A DNA stretch of 64,000 bases from Sternotherus odoratus (Eukaryota > Chordata > Testudines > Kinosternidae). The stretch spans positions 19,133,603-19,197,602 of the forward strand of contig JAVMKO010000001.1 of NCBI GenBank assembly GCA_032164245.1, given 5' to 3'. The position numbers and the translations under genes are program-made. Positions within the stretch are counted from its first letter, which is position 1. Each line of letters begins with the position of its first letter. Below, piece by piece: positions 34,076 to 45,722 of this stretch. The notes beneath the pieces were generated by a model. The model made no database searches, had not been told where the DNA came from, and was given only the letters and a program-made list of their open reading frames with translations.

Positions 34076-35219
34076 ATCACGTGTCCTAAGGGACTAGGCC
34101 AGCTCAGGTGTGAAAGGAGCAGTTCTCTTATTGCTGGCACTTTTCTGGATTTAAAGAGGCTTGGCAAGCACAGGTGGGAATACTAGGAGGCACATCGCTG
34201 AGAAAGGGAGAATGTAGCACAAGGCACAGTCAGAAGAGAACAGCATGGCAGGTGAGGAGGGACATAACATGAAATGGAACCACTAATGTGTAGTAGGGTA
34301 AATTTGTGTGAGGCCTTGAATATGTGGCTGAAGAGCCTGAATTTAATGCAGAGGGAGAGGAAGATGAAACCATTCTACTACCACCCAGATTGATAGTGAC
34401 TCGAATTTGTTACCAGCTCACGGCTGCTTGTTTGGTGCCCTCTGTGAAATCAGTTGGTGGTGCCAGTCCAGGTTCTATTAGAGATGTGTCTTTGTTTCAA
34501 AACCACTGCCACAAGTGGCACTAATTGGATCCTCAAAGGTGGGACACATACTAGATGGGCACGGAAACAACAATCTTCTCATCCATACATGTGATTCCTG
34601 CAGGTGAGGGAGGAAGCATATTGGTGGGCATTTCTTGGGCTTATTTTAGTTCTGTGGCTTTAGCATCCAGTGCTCTGCATCAGTCAATTTTTAGGAACAC
34701 TTCAATCACTGAGATATTTTCAAGAAGTCACTATGGTTTCTAAAGCTAATCCAGGGTTTGCTAGATTCCTAGATGTCACTTCACATTTGAACCTATTCAC
34801 TATTTTCACCAATTGTGTGGGGCAAGTTTATTTGAAATTTAGTCTGGAAAGAGGACGTGAGGAGGATTAAGATCTTTTTTCCCATCTATTTTTGTTAATC
34901 TGTGGGTGAAGCTTCCTGCACATGTGGACAGGAACTCCTTTCCCTCTTCTTAAGGATCTAGGGAGCCTCAGAACTACACTAATTACATTCAGGAGATAAG
35001 TGAATTCTTTTCTTTCCCTTTTTGATTCTGGAAAAAGAACATTTGAGGGCAAAGGTCCCATTCAAGAGGAAATGCATAGCTCTTAAAGTTCCTGCTTTGA
35101 GTATGGGGGAAGGAGAGAGGAGATAATCCTCCATTTCTCCCAGAGTCCTTCGCAGGATAATGCTCTCCTTTCTATGCAAAGTGTCAACAAAATCTATGGA
35201 CAGCTAGCTGGATGCTACA
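34076..35219. other. Intergenic DNA without recognised features
   Basis: Nothing was recognised beyond ordinary AT-rich sequence. Open frames of 60-70 codons are chance. Confidence 0.35.
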
Positions 35220-35227
35220 GCATAAAG

Positions 35228-35656
35228 CAGGGGTCTCAAACTCAAATGACCACGAGGGCCGCATGAGGACTAGTGCACTGGCCTGAGGGCCGCACCACTG
35301 ACACCCCCCCCCCCTGCCCTTGCTGCCCCGGCTCCGCCCCCACTCCACCCCTTCCAAGAGGTCCCACCCCTGCCCAACCTACTCCTCTGAGCACGCAGCT
35401 CCCCATTCCCTCCTGGAAAGCACTAGGCACCACCAACAGCTGTTTGGCAAACAAAGCAAGAGCAATCTAGGAAGTCCAGAGCTAGAAACACACGCGGCCC
35501 AGCCAGGCAGCAGAGAAGCCTCCACTTCTGGCCCCTCCGTCCTGCAAACTGCTATGGGGGGTCAGGGGGAGGGGGGGCACCAGGAAGCTTGGCGGGCCGC
35601 AGGGAAGGGCTTTGCGGGCCGCATGTGGCCCCCGGGCCGCATGTTTGAGACCCCTG
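35228..35656. mobile_element. Nonautonomous hAT element
   Basis: A 429-bp element with ends caggggtctcaaac and gtttgagacccctg (perfect 14-bp inverted repeats) and a perfect 8-bp duplication gcataaag (35220-35227, 35657-35664). Subterminal 'gagggccgcatgagg' and 'gcgggccgcatgtggc' are related motifs often seen in this hAT group. There is no transposase; a 133-codon plus frame running through it is a composition artefact. Confidence 0.9.
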
Positions 35657-35664
35657 GCATAAAG

Positions 35665-37429
35665 GGTATGGGTATTAATATGGTATCAGTACCATTATAT
35701 TCTTATTCTCATAGTCACTAAACAGTGACAGGCTTTACTACTGCCCCTTTATGCTGCATCTGTGTGGATGGGGCCTATATAGTTAATAGCTATGAATAGT
35801 TCAGGATCACACAGGCATTGATCAGAATGCCCTGATTCAGGGTGGAAGTCCTCTCTGTTGTCTATGCAGGATAGCTGGAGTGAGCAAACATGGCCTCTAC
35901 GTTGGGGCCTAGATATTTTGCTCTGGCTTGGTGCAAGATGAGCAGGGGGGATGTAAAGACAGCTTTAGACAGACTTTCAGCTCACAAATCTTGGGCATGA
36001 CCAGGAACTAGACTGCTCCCTTCTGTAAGATTACCCATTCTTACAGTTGTCTGCCCATTTCCTCAAGGGATTGTAATGACAGTGGGGTATCACTAGGATG
36101 TAGGGACGTTAAGGCTTTTCCTCAAGCCCCACACAATTGGGATCACTGCACTGGGATCTGAGAAGGAGCGTGACATAGAAATCACTTAGTTGACTGAATG
36201 GTATCTGAGGATTCTCCTAGTCTGGAGTAATGTTCAGCAGACCAGATCCATCTGACAACTATTGTGCACAAACCAGCTGAAGTGGAGCGCAGCATCTGAC
36301 TCCAAAGGTCTCTGAAGCAAGACACCAGAAAAGCAGTAGACCACCACTACTGGCAGTGGTTCTACTGAGGATAGTAGTAAAGATCCCCACAGCACAGGAC
36401 CTCTGTGGCACCTCATTGTGTCTCCAGAACATGCAGTCCCTTGGGTGGGGATTACAATCAACATCTCAATAGCTCCTCCATAGGAAAAAGACAAAGAAGG
36501 ACCTACTCTTTATGCAGCAAGTTGTCACCAAATCCATAACGTGTTAAGACGTGGAATTCTCCCTCTGACTACATAGCACAAGACTACATTGCACATCCAT
36601 GTGTACTCCTGAAAATCAGGGAGTCAGATGTTTTCCAGTAACATTTAGAAAGAGTTATGCTGAACAGAACTGCTTTTCCAGGGATATTTTTTATTTGACT
36701 CGTCCATCCCATGAGTAAATAGGCCATCGGGCTTATTTGTCCTCTGAGGACTCTTGCATACAAGTGTTTTCCATCTGTAAGTCCTAACCCTGGTTTGTCA
36801 CTGTCTGCTTAAATGCTGCTCAGAGGTCACCCTGCTGAAACATGCTCAGTAAATGGGAAGGGAGGAGCTTGCAGCTTCATGAGCATCATGGAAAAAGTTG
36901 TGTTTTAATCTGTTGTTTATTTGCTCTCGTGTTAATGGGGTATGGGAGGGAAAGGTTAAAATGGGGGAGGCTATCCTCATCACATGAGAATTGTGTGTTT
37001 TCACTCTTGCTTCAGTTCCTGTGCTGTACGGCACTGTGGGAGCCGGCAGGTTCTAAAGACTTGCTCCCGGGGGAATTGAAGTAGGCCAGAATGGGATGTT
37101 GACAGAAAGATATTCTCATTGTTTTAAGCTGTTCCTTCATGTACTATGTCCACCCTGTACTTGGAAATGAACTTTTCATTTTACACGTCAAGCATCATCA
37201 CTTTTCCTTCTGAAAGTCTACATCCTATTTTTTCTAAACACAGGCTGTATCCAGTAAATTGGGGAAAATGTCAAACAGCCTTGTAAGGAATAGAGCAGCA
37301 TCAACCCGTAGTCATAATAGTGTCCTGTATCTTGGGAGCTCTGGGGCTCCTCTGCTGTTCATCGCATTACTGGTGTGTGGCTTAACTTTCCTCACAGACT
37401 CAGTGATCTAACATTAATGAGGACTGGTG
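35665..37429. other. Intergenic DNA without recognised features
   Basis: No gene or element could be supported. Open frames are short and unremarkable. Confidence 0.35.
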
Positions 37430-37690
37430 CCTGTCATGAGGGAACCCTCCAGGCAGAAGAGCAGCCACTCACAATCCGTCTGAGTCCATAGCCTGGGCAG
37501 TCTTACCTAGTGGTCGGAGCCCAGAGCAGGGGCATGGGTCAAAGCCAGGATCACAAATCACACAGAAGGTCAAACTGGAGTCAATAGCTGGTGTTAGGGT
37601 GAGCAAGCGGGAGCAAGGTATGGTAGCAGGAACCGGAAGTGGGAACCAGGCTCCCCTGCAAGGTACAGTTAAAAGGGAGCTGGAACATCA
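37430..37690 (-). repeat. Possible LTR fragment, minus strand
   Basis: A run of 'gagcccagagcaggggcatg', 'ggtcaaagccaggatcacaa' and 'caggaaccggaagtgggaac' resembles the phase-repeated 'ggtcaaagtcagg / ggaaccagg' modules of turtle LTR interiors. No ends were found. Tentative. Confidence 0.3.
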
Positions 37691-38692
37691 AAAGTGCTTT
37701 TATCAAACCATTGCAGCAGGGAGAGAGAGAAGGCAAAAGATGTGCAGGATCATTATGCAAGTGGATTAAACTCCTCCAATTAGTCTCAATCAGATCCACT
37801 TTGTTTACTTAGTTAAGACCACAGCTGGTTGGAGATTCTCCGACTGAATGTTTTTTTTTTCTTTTTCAAAATACTGATTAATTTAAAGCCAAATGTTTCA
37901 TGGAGAGGTTCCAGTTTGACGAAGTTGTGATGGAACGAGGCAGGATTCCATCTGAAACCTATCTGGTTTCCTAGCAGCTTGTCTGGTGCACTGACAGGGA
38001 GCTGAGAGCCTGAAGCCCTGGGGCTTTGGCATCCAAGCTACTCTGAAGCTCTCCTGGTGGGCTGATGGGAAGCCAGGAGTGTGGAAATGGTGGATCCCAA
38101 GCTCCAAGGCTCCTGACTCTGCTGGTGCTTATAGACTCCTGGCTCCTCTTCAGGCCCCCAGGTGAGTCGAGAGGGAGCTAGACGCATGGGAGCCGTGGCT
38201 CCAAAGCTCCCTGGCTCTGCGAGGGCTCTTCCAAAGCTTGCAGGGCAGGCTGCCAAGGTGCCAGGGCACTAGAAGCTCTGGGAACAATGGAGCCTAAACG
38301 TCAAGGTCCTGTCGTCTGAGCAGCCTTGGCTCCCATAGCATTCAGGATATGCTCTGGAATTGGACTCCAATCCCCTTCATGCATAATTTTGGGTTTTCAT
38401 TCTACAACAAACCAAATTTCACAATTTTTGCAATACTCTGTGAAACAGGATTCCCTTCCTCTGCCTAGTTCTACCGACAGTGCAAGGATATTCGTCTTCT
38501 CCACTTTGGTCTAGTTATTTTGTCAGTGGTGTCATACCATGGAGTGTGAAGTTGACAGCACCTCACTTCATGGATGGGTTGAAATCTAATTTCTATTGCA
38601 TTCAATTCTGGACTAGTACATGCACAACTGTATTGAAAAAGCTATGTTAGAGAAGCACTGAAGCTAATCTCTGCAGAGTCGAGTTATAACTA
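37691..38692. other. Intergenic DNA with a degenerate G/C-rich patch
   Basis: The segment 37930-38330 has recurring 'gctccaaggctcctgactct'-like phrases at irregular spacing, which may be an old repeat interior. The rest is unrecognised. No gene. Confidence 0.3.
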
Positions 38693-39234
38693 CCGTATTT
38701 TTCGGCATACAAGACGCCCTTTTAACCCCCAAAAATATTCGCAAAATTAGGGGGGGCGTCTTATACGCCGAATATGTGAACTCACCGGGAAGCTGGAGCT
38801 GGGGCGGCTGCAGGTGGCCCGGCGGGCGGGGCGGGGCGGCGCTTCCCCCCCAGCCCACCCGCATGTGTTCGGGGCCGGCGGGGAACGGGAGCAGCTCGGG
38901 CCCCGGGGCCCCTGGGAGCGCCCGCCCGCGCGGCGGGGACGGGAGAGCGGCGCTCCCCCAGCAGCCCGCCCGCGCGGCGGGGACGGGAGAGCGGCACTCC
39001 CCCAGCAGCCCGCCCGCGCAGCGGGGACAGCGCTCCCCCAGCAGCCCGCCCCCGCGGCGGGGACGGGAGAGCGGCACTCCCCCAGCAGCCCGCCCGCGCG
39101 GCGGGGACGGGAGAGCGGCGCGCTTTTTGTGTGTGGTGGGGTTTTTTTTGGGGTGGGGGGGTTTCCCGGCTTTTTTACCTAAAAACTCAGGGGCGTCTTA
39201 TACGCCGGAGCGTCCTATATGGCGAAAAATACGG
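38693..39234. mobile_element. MITE with CCGTATTTTTCG ends and CpG-rich core
   Basis: The left end is ccgtatttttcggcat and the right end is ggcgaaaaatacgg, an inverted repeat of about 12 bp. Next to each end are related motifs: 'catacaagacgccc' and 'gggcgtcttatacgccg' on the left (these two also pair as a hairpin, 38703-38772), and 'gggcgtcttatacgccgg' on the right. The core is an extremely GC-rich VNTR. The flanking duplication could not be resolved, so the superfamily is undecided. The 175-codon open frame across it is compositional. Confidence 0.7.
38923..39120. repeat. 44-bp CpG-rich VNTR
   Basis: The unit starts cgcccgcgcggcggggacgg and ends ctcccccagcagcc (44 bp). There are about four and a half units, one of them shortened by internal deletion. 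The density of CpG is very high. Confidence 0.9.
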
Positions 39235-39300
39235 TTTATGCCACAAAGTGAAGTCCTAGATCACTACTATAGCCCGGTCTATAGATTATATCTATATTTG

Positions 39301-39381
<81 letters not shown>

Positions 39382-39382
39382 G
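39301..39382. repeat. (GATA)n microsatellite
   Basis: About twenty uninterrupted tagatagata-type tetranucleotides. GATA arrays are common in reptile genomes. Confidence 0.95.
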
Positions 39383-40856
39383 ATTTAAAAATCCCCAGTT
39401 ATTACTTTGAGGGTGACAGGTTTTGTCCCAAGATCAGGCACAGTATAATACAAATTATTACATAGTTGGGAACCCCTATGTGCAGACTCAGACTATAGGA
39501 ACTCCTCTATATTTACCAATAGTTTATTAATACATTTAGCACAGCCACAAACACCCCAACTCAGTAAGGTAGATAAAGGTACTACAGAATGTATATCTGC
39601 ACATTCATATAATCACACCATCCCTGCAGAACAACCTGAAATGTTAGCCATCATCTTCCTCCTCACCATCGCCTTCCTCCTCATCACTGGTGACCATTAT
39701 TTTGGCACCTTTCAAGAATTTTATCGCCTCCTTCTGTCCATAGGCTGGAATGTGACTTGTATATGGTACATTGATGCACATTCAGTGGATTATTTCCCCT
39801 TTTCCTTATTCCACACCTTACTAATGTTGGAATGTCTTTACTATAAGATAGTATATCAATTATCTATACATCAATTCATTACCATGGTTCTCTTGTGGCT
39901 GCAGATGCAGCTCATGTGTCTGTTATATATGTCAATGTATTGCCACAATGCTCGTGCAGTTGGATCATGTTCCTGTGGTCAGAACTTCCCCTTAAACATT
40001 CTATTTTCAGCTCCCCAATACTTTACGGTTTTGTTGGTCGTTTATCTGTTCAAAGTTCACAGGCCGTAAGCCTTTTGCTAACTTGCTGAAGCTAACATCT
40101 TGTGGGATACAGGCCTTTAGGTTCCTTGCATTACTGCTGAATATAATGCAAAGTAGTGAATATTTAAGAATCCCCTGTGTGCAAGCTAGCCCACTGGGCT
40201 GTACTACTACATTGTTACTAGGGGTTAGAAGATGCTATCAGACTGTTCCAAAAGGAGCAGAAGTGTTTCCTGCTCCTATTGCCACCCTATCTCCCACTTC
40301 TTGGAGCTAGCATTGGAGCGCTTGTTAAGGGAGAGGAGAGTCTGAGGAAGAGAAGAGTAGGGATCTCAGCACTTCATCTTGATATAGAACCAAACCTGCC
40401 TACAGTGTTTTAAATTTTAAAATACAAACAATTAAATCCAATTAAAGAAAATCAATATGATATTTCCTAAATGCTTTAATACTGGAAAAAGGACACAGTT
40501 GCCAGGTTGGTTCATTAAGCTATGGTATTCTTCAGCAGGATGATAGAAAATGTTCACCACCCTCATGATCCAAACAACTTTGGAGTTGCTCTATTTTCTC
40601 ATGTGCATAGTTACTGGGATAATCATATAGGTCACAATCCAATGGGCATTAATGTTATTTATAACACTTCCATTAACTCCAATGGGCATTGAATCAGGTC
40701 CATAAAACTTACAGATCCTAGACTCACTCAGTTGTTGTGCTTGATTAAATTTCCTCCTCTTCTCACTGATATTCATTGATATGATTGGGGAAAACATTAG
40801 TGATAGTGGAAATTATGAGCAGATTCTAATCTATAAAATGTCATTCTTTCCTGTAA
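39383..40856. other. AT-rich DNA with one chance hydrophobic frame
   Basis: It contains a 142-codon plus-strand open frame (39641-40069) that is very hydrophobic but shows no known family. The sequence around it looks like an LTR or other repeat interior rather than a gene. No splice-bounded exon was recognised. Confidence 0.3.
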
Positions 40857-40857
40857 A

Positions 40858-40909
<52 letters not shown>

Positions 40910-40910
40910 A
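40857..40910. repeat. (GAAA)n microsatellite
   Basis: About thirteen perfect gaaa units. Confidence 0.95.
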
Positions 40911-40938
40911 GCAGCCATGTGGGCACAGATTTCCTAAC

Positions 40939-40999
<61 letters not shown>
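40939..40999. repeat. (CT)n microsatellite
   Basis: About thirty perfect CT units, 30 bp after the GAAA run. Read in frame it produces a false Ser-Leu open frame. Confidence 0.95.
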
Positions 41000-41002
<3 letters not shown>

Positions 41003-42714
41003 TAAGAAGAAAAGAATGCTGAGTAACTCTGAAATTCAAAACTGGATCCACTGAAAAAGTTTGCAGACTCTCTTATCATTTGCCAAATCAGAACCCTGGA
41101 TCTGAACAGCCCTTTATTTTGGGATGTTCAGACTCCAGATACAGATCCTAATTTTCAAACTGATCCTATTCATTAATAATATATATATATAACTTCTCTA
41201 TTATTTCCCTTATTGGCAAAATAATACCATTAACACACACTGCTTTGAACACTAGCACCATCTACTGTGCATTCTTAGCATAAGTCCAGTAATATACAGT
41301 AAATTGAATTACTTATCTTTTTAATGAGCAGTTATAGTCCAAAAACTTATTGTTTTCCAGTAAATTTGATATCAAATGTAGTTAGTTCAGAGATCAAGCC
41401 AGAATAAACCCATTTTATTCTCCCATAGGTGTATTGGGTAATATGAATAAAAAGTAGTAAAACTGTTTTTAATGAAATGTTTTGCTATGATTCAGGAACA
41501 GGCAATGCACAGATCTAATGTTATATTTATAGTTATGATACACCAAATAATACCTAATTAATACTCGTTTTTTTATCTTTACTGACTTTCATTACAGCTC
41601 CCTTAAGCTAGCAATTTAGTTGACGTGAGTTGTTGTAAATAATCACACTAGCAACTAGAGTTAGTGGGAAAATTTTATTTTAAATGCTGTGGAAATTATA
41701 GACTTGATTTTTTATTGCCTTGCTCCTGTGCCAAGTGAGTGCAAAGAAGATATAACATGCTCATTCTGACCTGTTTACACTCACCTTGCACTGGTATACA
41801 TGACTACAGAAGGTGCAAGGCATTGAAGAACCACTATAGGGTCTGTTTCACCATTTCCTTATTCTAGTTTTAGGCATATGTAATGCCATTGTCATCAATG
41901 GAGTTACATCAGTCTAAAACTGGAGTAACACAGTGGTGAATTAGGCCCATAATTTTGAGACAATGTTGTTCTTCTCTCTAGGCTTGTGACTTTATCATTT
42001 ACATTGTAAGTAACTTCATATATATATATAAATGTATTGCTCTATAAATCCAATGCTCCGAACTTAATCGGAGCTCGAATTCTGATAAAAGGATGCCTGG
42101 CACAAATTTTGCAATGATGTGGCTCTGTGATTTCATCTCTTAAAAAAATACTGGGAAGATTTGGTTATGCACAGAGATATTATTACCTGTTATTTTAAAG
42201 AATAAACATAGCAGGAATGTTGACTTAACACAGCAGAGTGTTTTTTTGTTGTGTAAATAAATATGCAAAACTCAGTTGTTGACACTTAGCAACTGGTTCC
42301 ACGTCTACAGAAGAGCAATGCAGAAAGTCATTAAATATGTTGGGATTAAATACGTGTGGATAATGTCTATTACCTAATAGGGCTTGCACAGAGGAAAGGA
42401 TCTATTCCTCAATTAACACATTTTCCCCTTTTGTTCCAAGGGGAATGTAGTCAATCGATACCATGCTTACTTTCTCTTTATTCCTTTCTCTGAACATTCA
42501 CCTCATCCAGCGCTGGCCTCCTTCCTCTTACTGCTGACAGTCTGGCCATTGCTGGTCCCAGAAACTTCTGCTCTGCAGCTCCTGACCCCAGGCCTCTGTC
42601 CCACTCTGTGCTCATTCTCATTTCACATCTTGTCTGAAAACATAGTGAACCTCACCTGCTTCTCTCTGGTCACTGGTATTTCCCTTGGCTATTATTTACA
42701 GGGTAAATCTCGAA
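41000..42714. other. AT-rich intergenic DNA with old repeat traces
   Basis: The segment 41700-41960 ('ccttgcactggtatacatga', 'ctaaaactggagtaacacag') looks like an old amniote repeat. No gene. Confidence 0.35.
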
Positions 42715-42860
42715 ATACTTGATTCGTGTTACCGTAGCTCCTAGTAACCCTACTCTTGGGACAGGATGCCATTGCGCTAGGTGCTGTACAAACGCAGAAC
42801 AAAAAGATGGTCCGTGCCCCAGAGAACTTCCAGTCTAGCTGTAAGACAAGAGACAACGAA
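42715..42860 (-). repeat. Ancient amniote SINE-type repeat, minus strand
   Basis: It reads 'gccattgcgctaggtgctgt', then 'acaaacgcagaacaaaaaga' and 'ggtccgtgccccagagaact'. This pattern recurs widely in amniote DNA; the piece at 10140-10310 appears to be the same family in plus orientation. I cannot name the family securely. Confidence 0.45.
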
Positions 42861-43127
42861 TGAACCGAGACAGAGGGGAACAAGGATATAACAGGACAAT
42901 ATTGGTCAGCATGATCGGCAGTGATCTCTGCACAGGTAGCCTAACTGCTGTCAAATTTTTGGTAAACATCACAGAAAAAACTAATTTTGAGGAAGGTTTT
43001 CAAGGAGGATAATGAGTTAGTTGACAATGTTTGCAGGGACTCCTCCCAAACATGGGGGGCAGCATAGGAGAAAGCAAGGAGATGTTTGTTTACAAATTTC
43101 ATATGGTGATAGAGACTTTCTATAATA

Positions 43128-43330
43128 ATAAATGGAGATATACCAATCTCCTAGAACTGGAAAGACCTTGAAGGTCATCAAGTCCAGTCCCCTGCCTACA
43201 CTAGCAGGATCGAGTACTGTCCCCTGGCAGATTTTTTGCCCCAGATCCCTAAATGGCCCCCTCAAGGATTGAACTCACAACCCTGGGTTTAGCAGGCCAA
43301 TGCTCAAACCACTGAGCTATCCCTCCCCCC
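43128..43330 (-). mobile_element. Cryptodiran tRNA-derived SINE (Cry-like)
   Basis: On the minus strand it starts ggggggagggatagctca with the Pol III A box tagctcagtgg and a B-box-like gagttcaatcc (about 45 bp later). It continues with 'ctggcagattttttgcccca' (plus-strand reading) and ends with 'aaggtctttccagttctagg' then a gagattggtatatctcc tail. This matches the layout of cryptodire turtle SINEs. The second copy at 59992-60206 shares the same insertion site because the whole block was duplicated. Confidence 0.85.
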
Positions 43331-43854
43331 AACTGTTGACAGAACAGTGTGGGTGTACATGCTGCAATGCTCCTTCTGCCAACAAAACTTGCCTACTTTG
43401 CCGACAAAATATAACCACCTTGACAAGAAGCGAAGCACTTTCTGCTGCAAAGTTATATCGATAAAATGTCAGTGTAGACACTGCACTTGGTTACGTTGCT
43501 GTAAATGGCCTCCAGGAGTTGTCCAAAATGCCCTTTGTGACTGCTCTGGTCAGCAGTTAGTACGCCACCGTCCTGTACCCAGATACACAGGCATCCGCCC
43601 CGCCTCCTTTAAAGACCTGGGAAATTTTGAAATTCCACTTCCTGTTGGCTTGGTGTGAGCAGCTCACATCACATCTTCCCAGATGGTGGCTCCACACAGC
43701 ACATGCTCTCCCGCTTGGAGCACACTTGAGTGGTTGGATCTTCTGGGTCTGTGGGGAGAGGCGGCTGTGTAGTCCCAGCTCCGCTTCAGCCGTAGGAGCT
43801 TTTATACCTACAGTCAGATTTCTTGTGGCATGCTAGAGATGAGCTACGAATGGG

Positions 43855-44216
43855 ACATGTAGCAGTGCCAGGCAAAGATAGAGGAGCTGAGGTAGGCATG
43901 TCAGAAGGCAAGGGAGGGATAATGTTGCTCTGGTGCTGTACCAAAAACCTTATGCTCCTGTAAGGAGCTGGTCGCCATCCTCCGCCATGACCCCACCTTC
44001 ACCACCAAGAGCTCCATGGATACGTCGGCGGGGTTGGAGACTGAAGACAGCGGATGAAGTTGTGGATAAGGAGGTTGAGTTGGAGGACTACGTGGTAGGA
44101 TCATCAGTGGCGTGGTGAATCCAGATCTCTTTTCCACTCCGGAAGAGTCTAGCCAGTCCCAGGAGTCTGTCTCTGGTGGGCATGATACAGGGGAGAAGAG
44201 CTCTAGTGCTTTCTAG
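43855..44216 (+). pseudogene. Myb/SANT-like Harbinger accessory gene, remnant
   Basis: Harbinger elements carry a second gene for a Myb/SANT-like DNA-binding protein that helps the transposase. Read in shifting frames, this segment gives a C.AKIEELR helix start, then LVAILRHDPTFTTKSSMDTS, LETEDSG, and a Ser-rich acidic tail (TPEESSQSQESVSGGHDTGE). Stops and frameshifts break it. The SANT helices upstream are not recognisable. An equally broken copy lies at 59106-59467 on the minus strand. Confidence 0.55.
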
Positions 44217-44777
44217 ATCTGCACAGCAGATCTTTTAAAGTTGATGCTGTTTGGTTATATGAGGCAGAGCTGTGCTTTGCTTTGAAGTGGGTGAAGGCCT
44301 AGAAATGTACAAGATTAGCTGTGTTTGCCTGTGCTTCACATTCCCTTGTGCAGCTAAGTAGTATGGCGGAACAGTTTGTTAGTGCACACTGAAATTTCAC
44401 AAGAATCCTCCAGAGAGACCTCAAGGAAACTTATCCAGCTGGTTTTTGCCAATCCTCTGCGGAAGGTTGCTTGGCAGAGCTACTCTGTTCCTTCCCCCAT
44501 TGTAGGAAACTTTCCCTCAGCAATCGTTTGTAAAGTGGCACACAGGTGAGCAGCATAGCAACCCGGTCTGAAGCTGTTCACATGTAGGAAATGCACCTTT
44601 GCATCCTTACTTACTCTTAGGAGTGAGATTGTTCCTTCAATTACCCCCACCTTTTGAAAATGGGGTCAGAATTTACAATATTGTCCCTAGTCACCTGCAG
44701 TGATCCCCTTAGAAAAGCACCTAGACCCTTTGCCCCACCTTGAATGCCGCCACCCCCAGGCCAAACTCACTATGTTT

Positions 44778-44813
44778 AGAGGCGAGAGTAGAGGCGAGAG
44801 TAGAGGCGAGAGT
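44778..44813. repeat. 12-bp x3 tandem repeat at a duplication breakpoint
   Basis: Three perfect copies of agaggcgagagt begin exactly where homology to the 58543 end of the other arm stops. It looks like filler DNA generated when the inverted copy was joined. Confidence 0.9.
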
Positions 44814-45714
44814 CAATCTTTAATACAATAGAGAAAGGGGAGCCAATGAAGAGATGCAGAGAGAGGAATGACCAGGGCAAAGCAAGTTAGATAACCCTCA
44901 TCACTATGGAATCTGAGCACTTACTGACTTATACTATCTGTCAAAACTTTTGCTGCATGTAACCCTGGCATTATTAAAGTCAATGGTAAAATTCCCATTC
45001 AGGGCCAGGATTTTACCCATTGAGTTTTAAGGGAGTTTAAAGTAAGGAATGACTAACAGCTGGACATCATTTGAATTAAATTCTTATCTGCCTCCAATTT
45101 GCACTGCGTGCAGGTGGATGGAGGGGACCAGAAGGGAGTTGTTTCCATCCTTCCAGTCCTTCAGGGTTCTATCCCAGCCTTTAGTCAAGTATAGATTATA
45201 GCAGCAGCTCTCAAGGCACTGGGGACTTCCCCATGCTAGGGGCATTTCTACCTGGTTGGCTCCAATGGTTTTGGAAGCCCTTTGCACTGGCCGACTGGCA
45301 CAGAGAGACCATTGCAAGGGAGAGAATTTAGCCCTATATAAAAGCTTGTTCTTCCATACACAAAAAGAGGGAGAGCGGTATTTTTAGTTAACCCCCTGAT
45401 TGCACCGTGTTCCATAACAGTTAATGGGGTGGTAGGAATTGGCAGAGACACCATAGCTTTTACCAAAAGGTAGCCACAGAAAAGTGTATTCCAGCGGTTA
45501 CATATTGTTGTGAAGTCTGAACAGGAGTCAACGCATGTTCTCGTATTAGTGTGATATTAGAGAATATTTAGATATCCCAGTATGTTAATAATTAATTTAT
45601 TCTTAATGATGTGACATCATTAATAACTACTCCTAATCTAGACTTCTCTGTGTGGATAACAAGAACATTCAGAGTTGCATTAGTAAGGATTAAAAAAAAA
45701 TTAAAAATGCACCC
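44814..45714. other. Intergenic DNA upstream of GNAT3
   Basis: No gene, exon or mobile-element end was recognised in this 0.9-kb stretch. Confidence 0.35.
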
Positions 45715-45722
45715 AACTGTTA

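Larger units (their letters stand above)
43128..44779 (-). repeat. Left arm of a 1.65-kb inverted duplication (Harbinger part + Cry SINE)
   Basis: This block is the reverse complement of 58543-60206. By eye only about ten substitutions separate them, and nearly all the length difference lies in the SINE's internal A-run (6 versus 17). It includes the SINE, the TIR-proximal Harbinger DNA and the Myb/SANT-like pseudogene. The Harbinger terminus present at 60207-60246 is missing here, so the copy stops at the SINE 3' end. The other edge stops at 44779, where a 12-bp triplicated filler begins. The intron-2 version, with both Harbinger termini, is therefore the likely source. Confidence 0.9.

Noticed and set aside
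38776..39303. 175-codon GC-rich open frame
   Set aside because: It lies wholly in the 44-bp VNTR and MITE ends. Gly/Arg/Pro/Ala-rich composition follows from base content.
39641..40069. 142-codon hydrophobic open frame, possibly a membrane protein
   Set aside because: No known family, no start context or codon bias that I can see, and T/C-rich DNA easily encodes Leu/Ile/Phe runs. The surroundings look like repeat DNA.
40781..41051. Open frames with Lys/Glu and Ser/Leu runs
   Set aside because: These are the GAAA and CT microsatellites translated.
43855..44216. A host Myb/SANT gene
   Set aside because: It is broken by stops, lies inside duplicated Harbinger DNA, and occurs again with the same lesions at 59106-59467.
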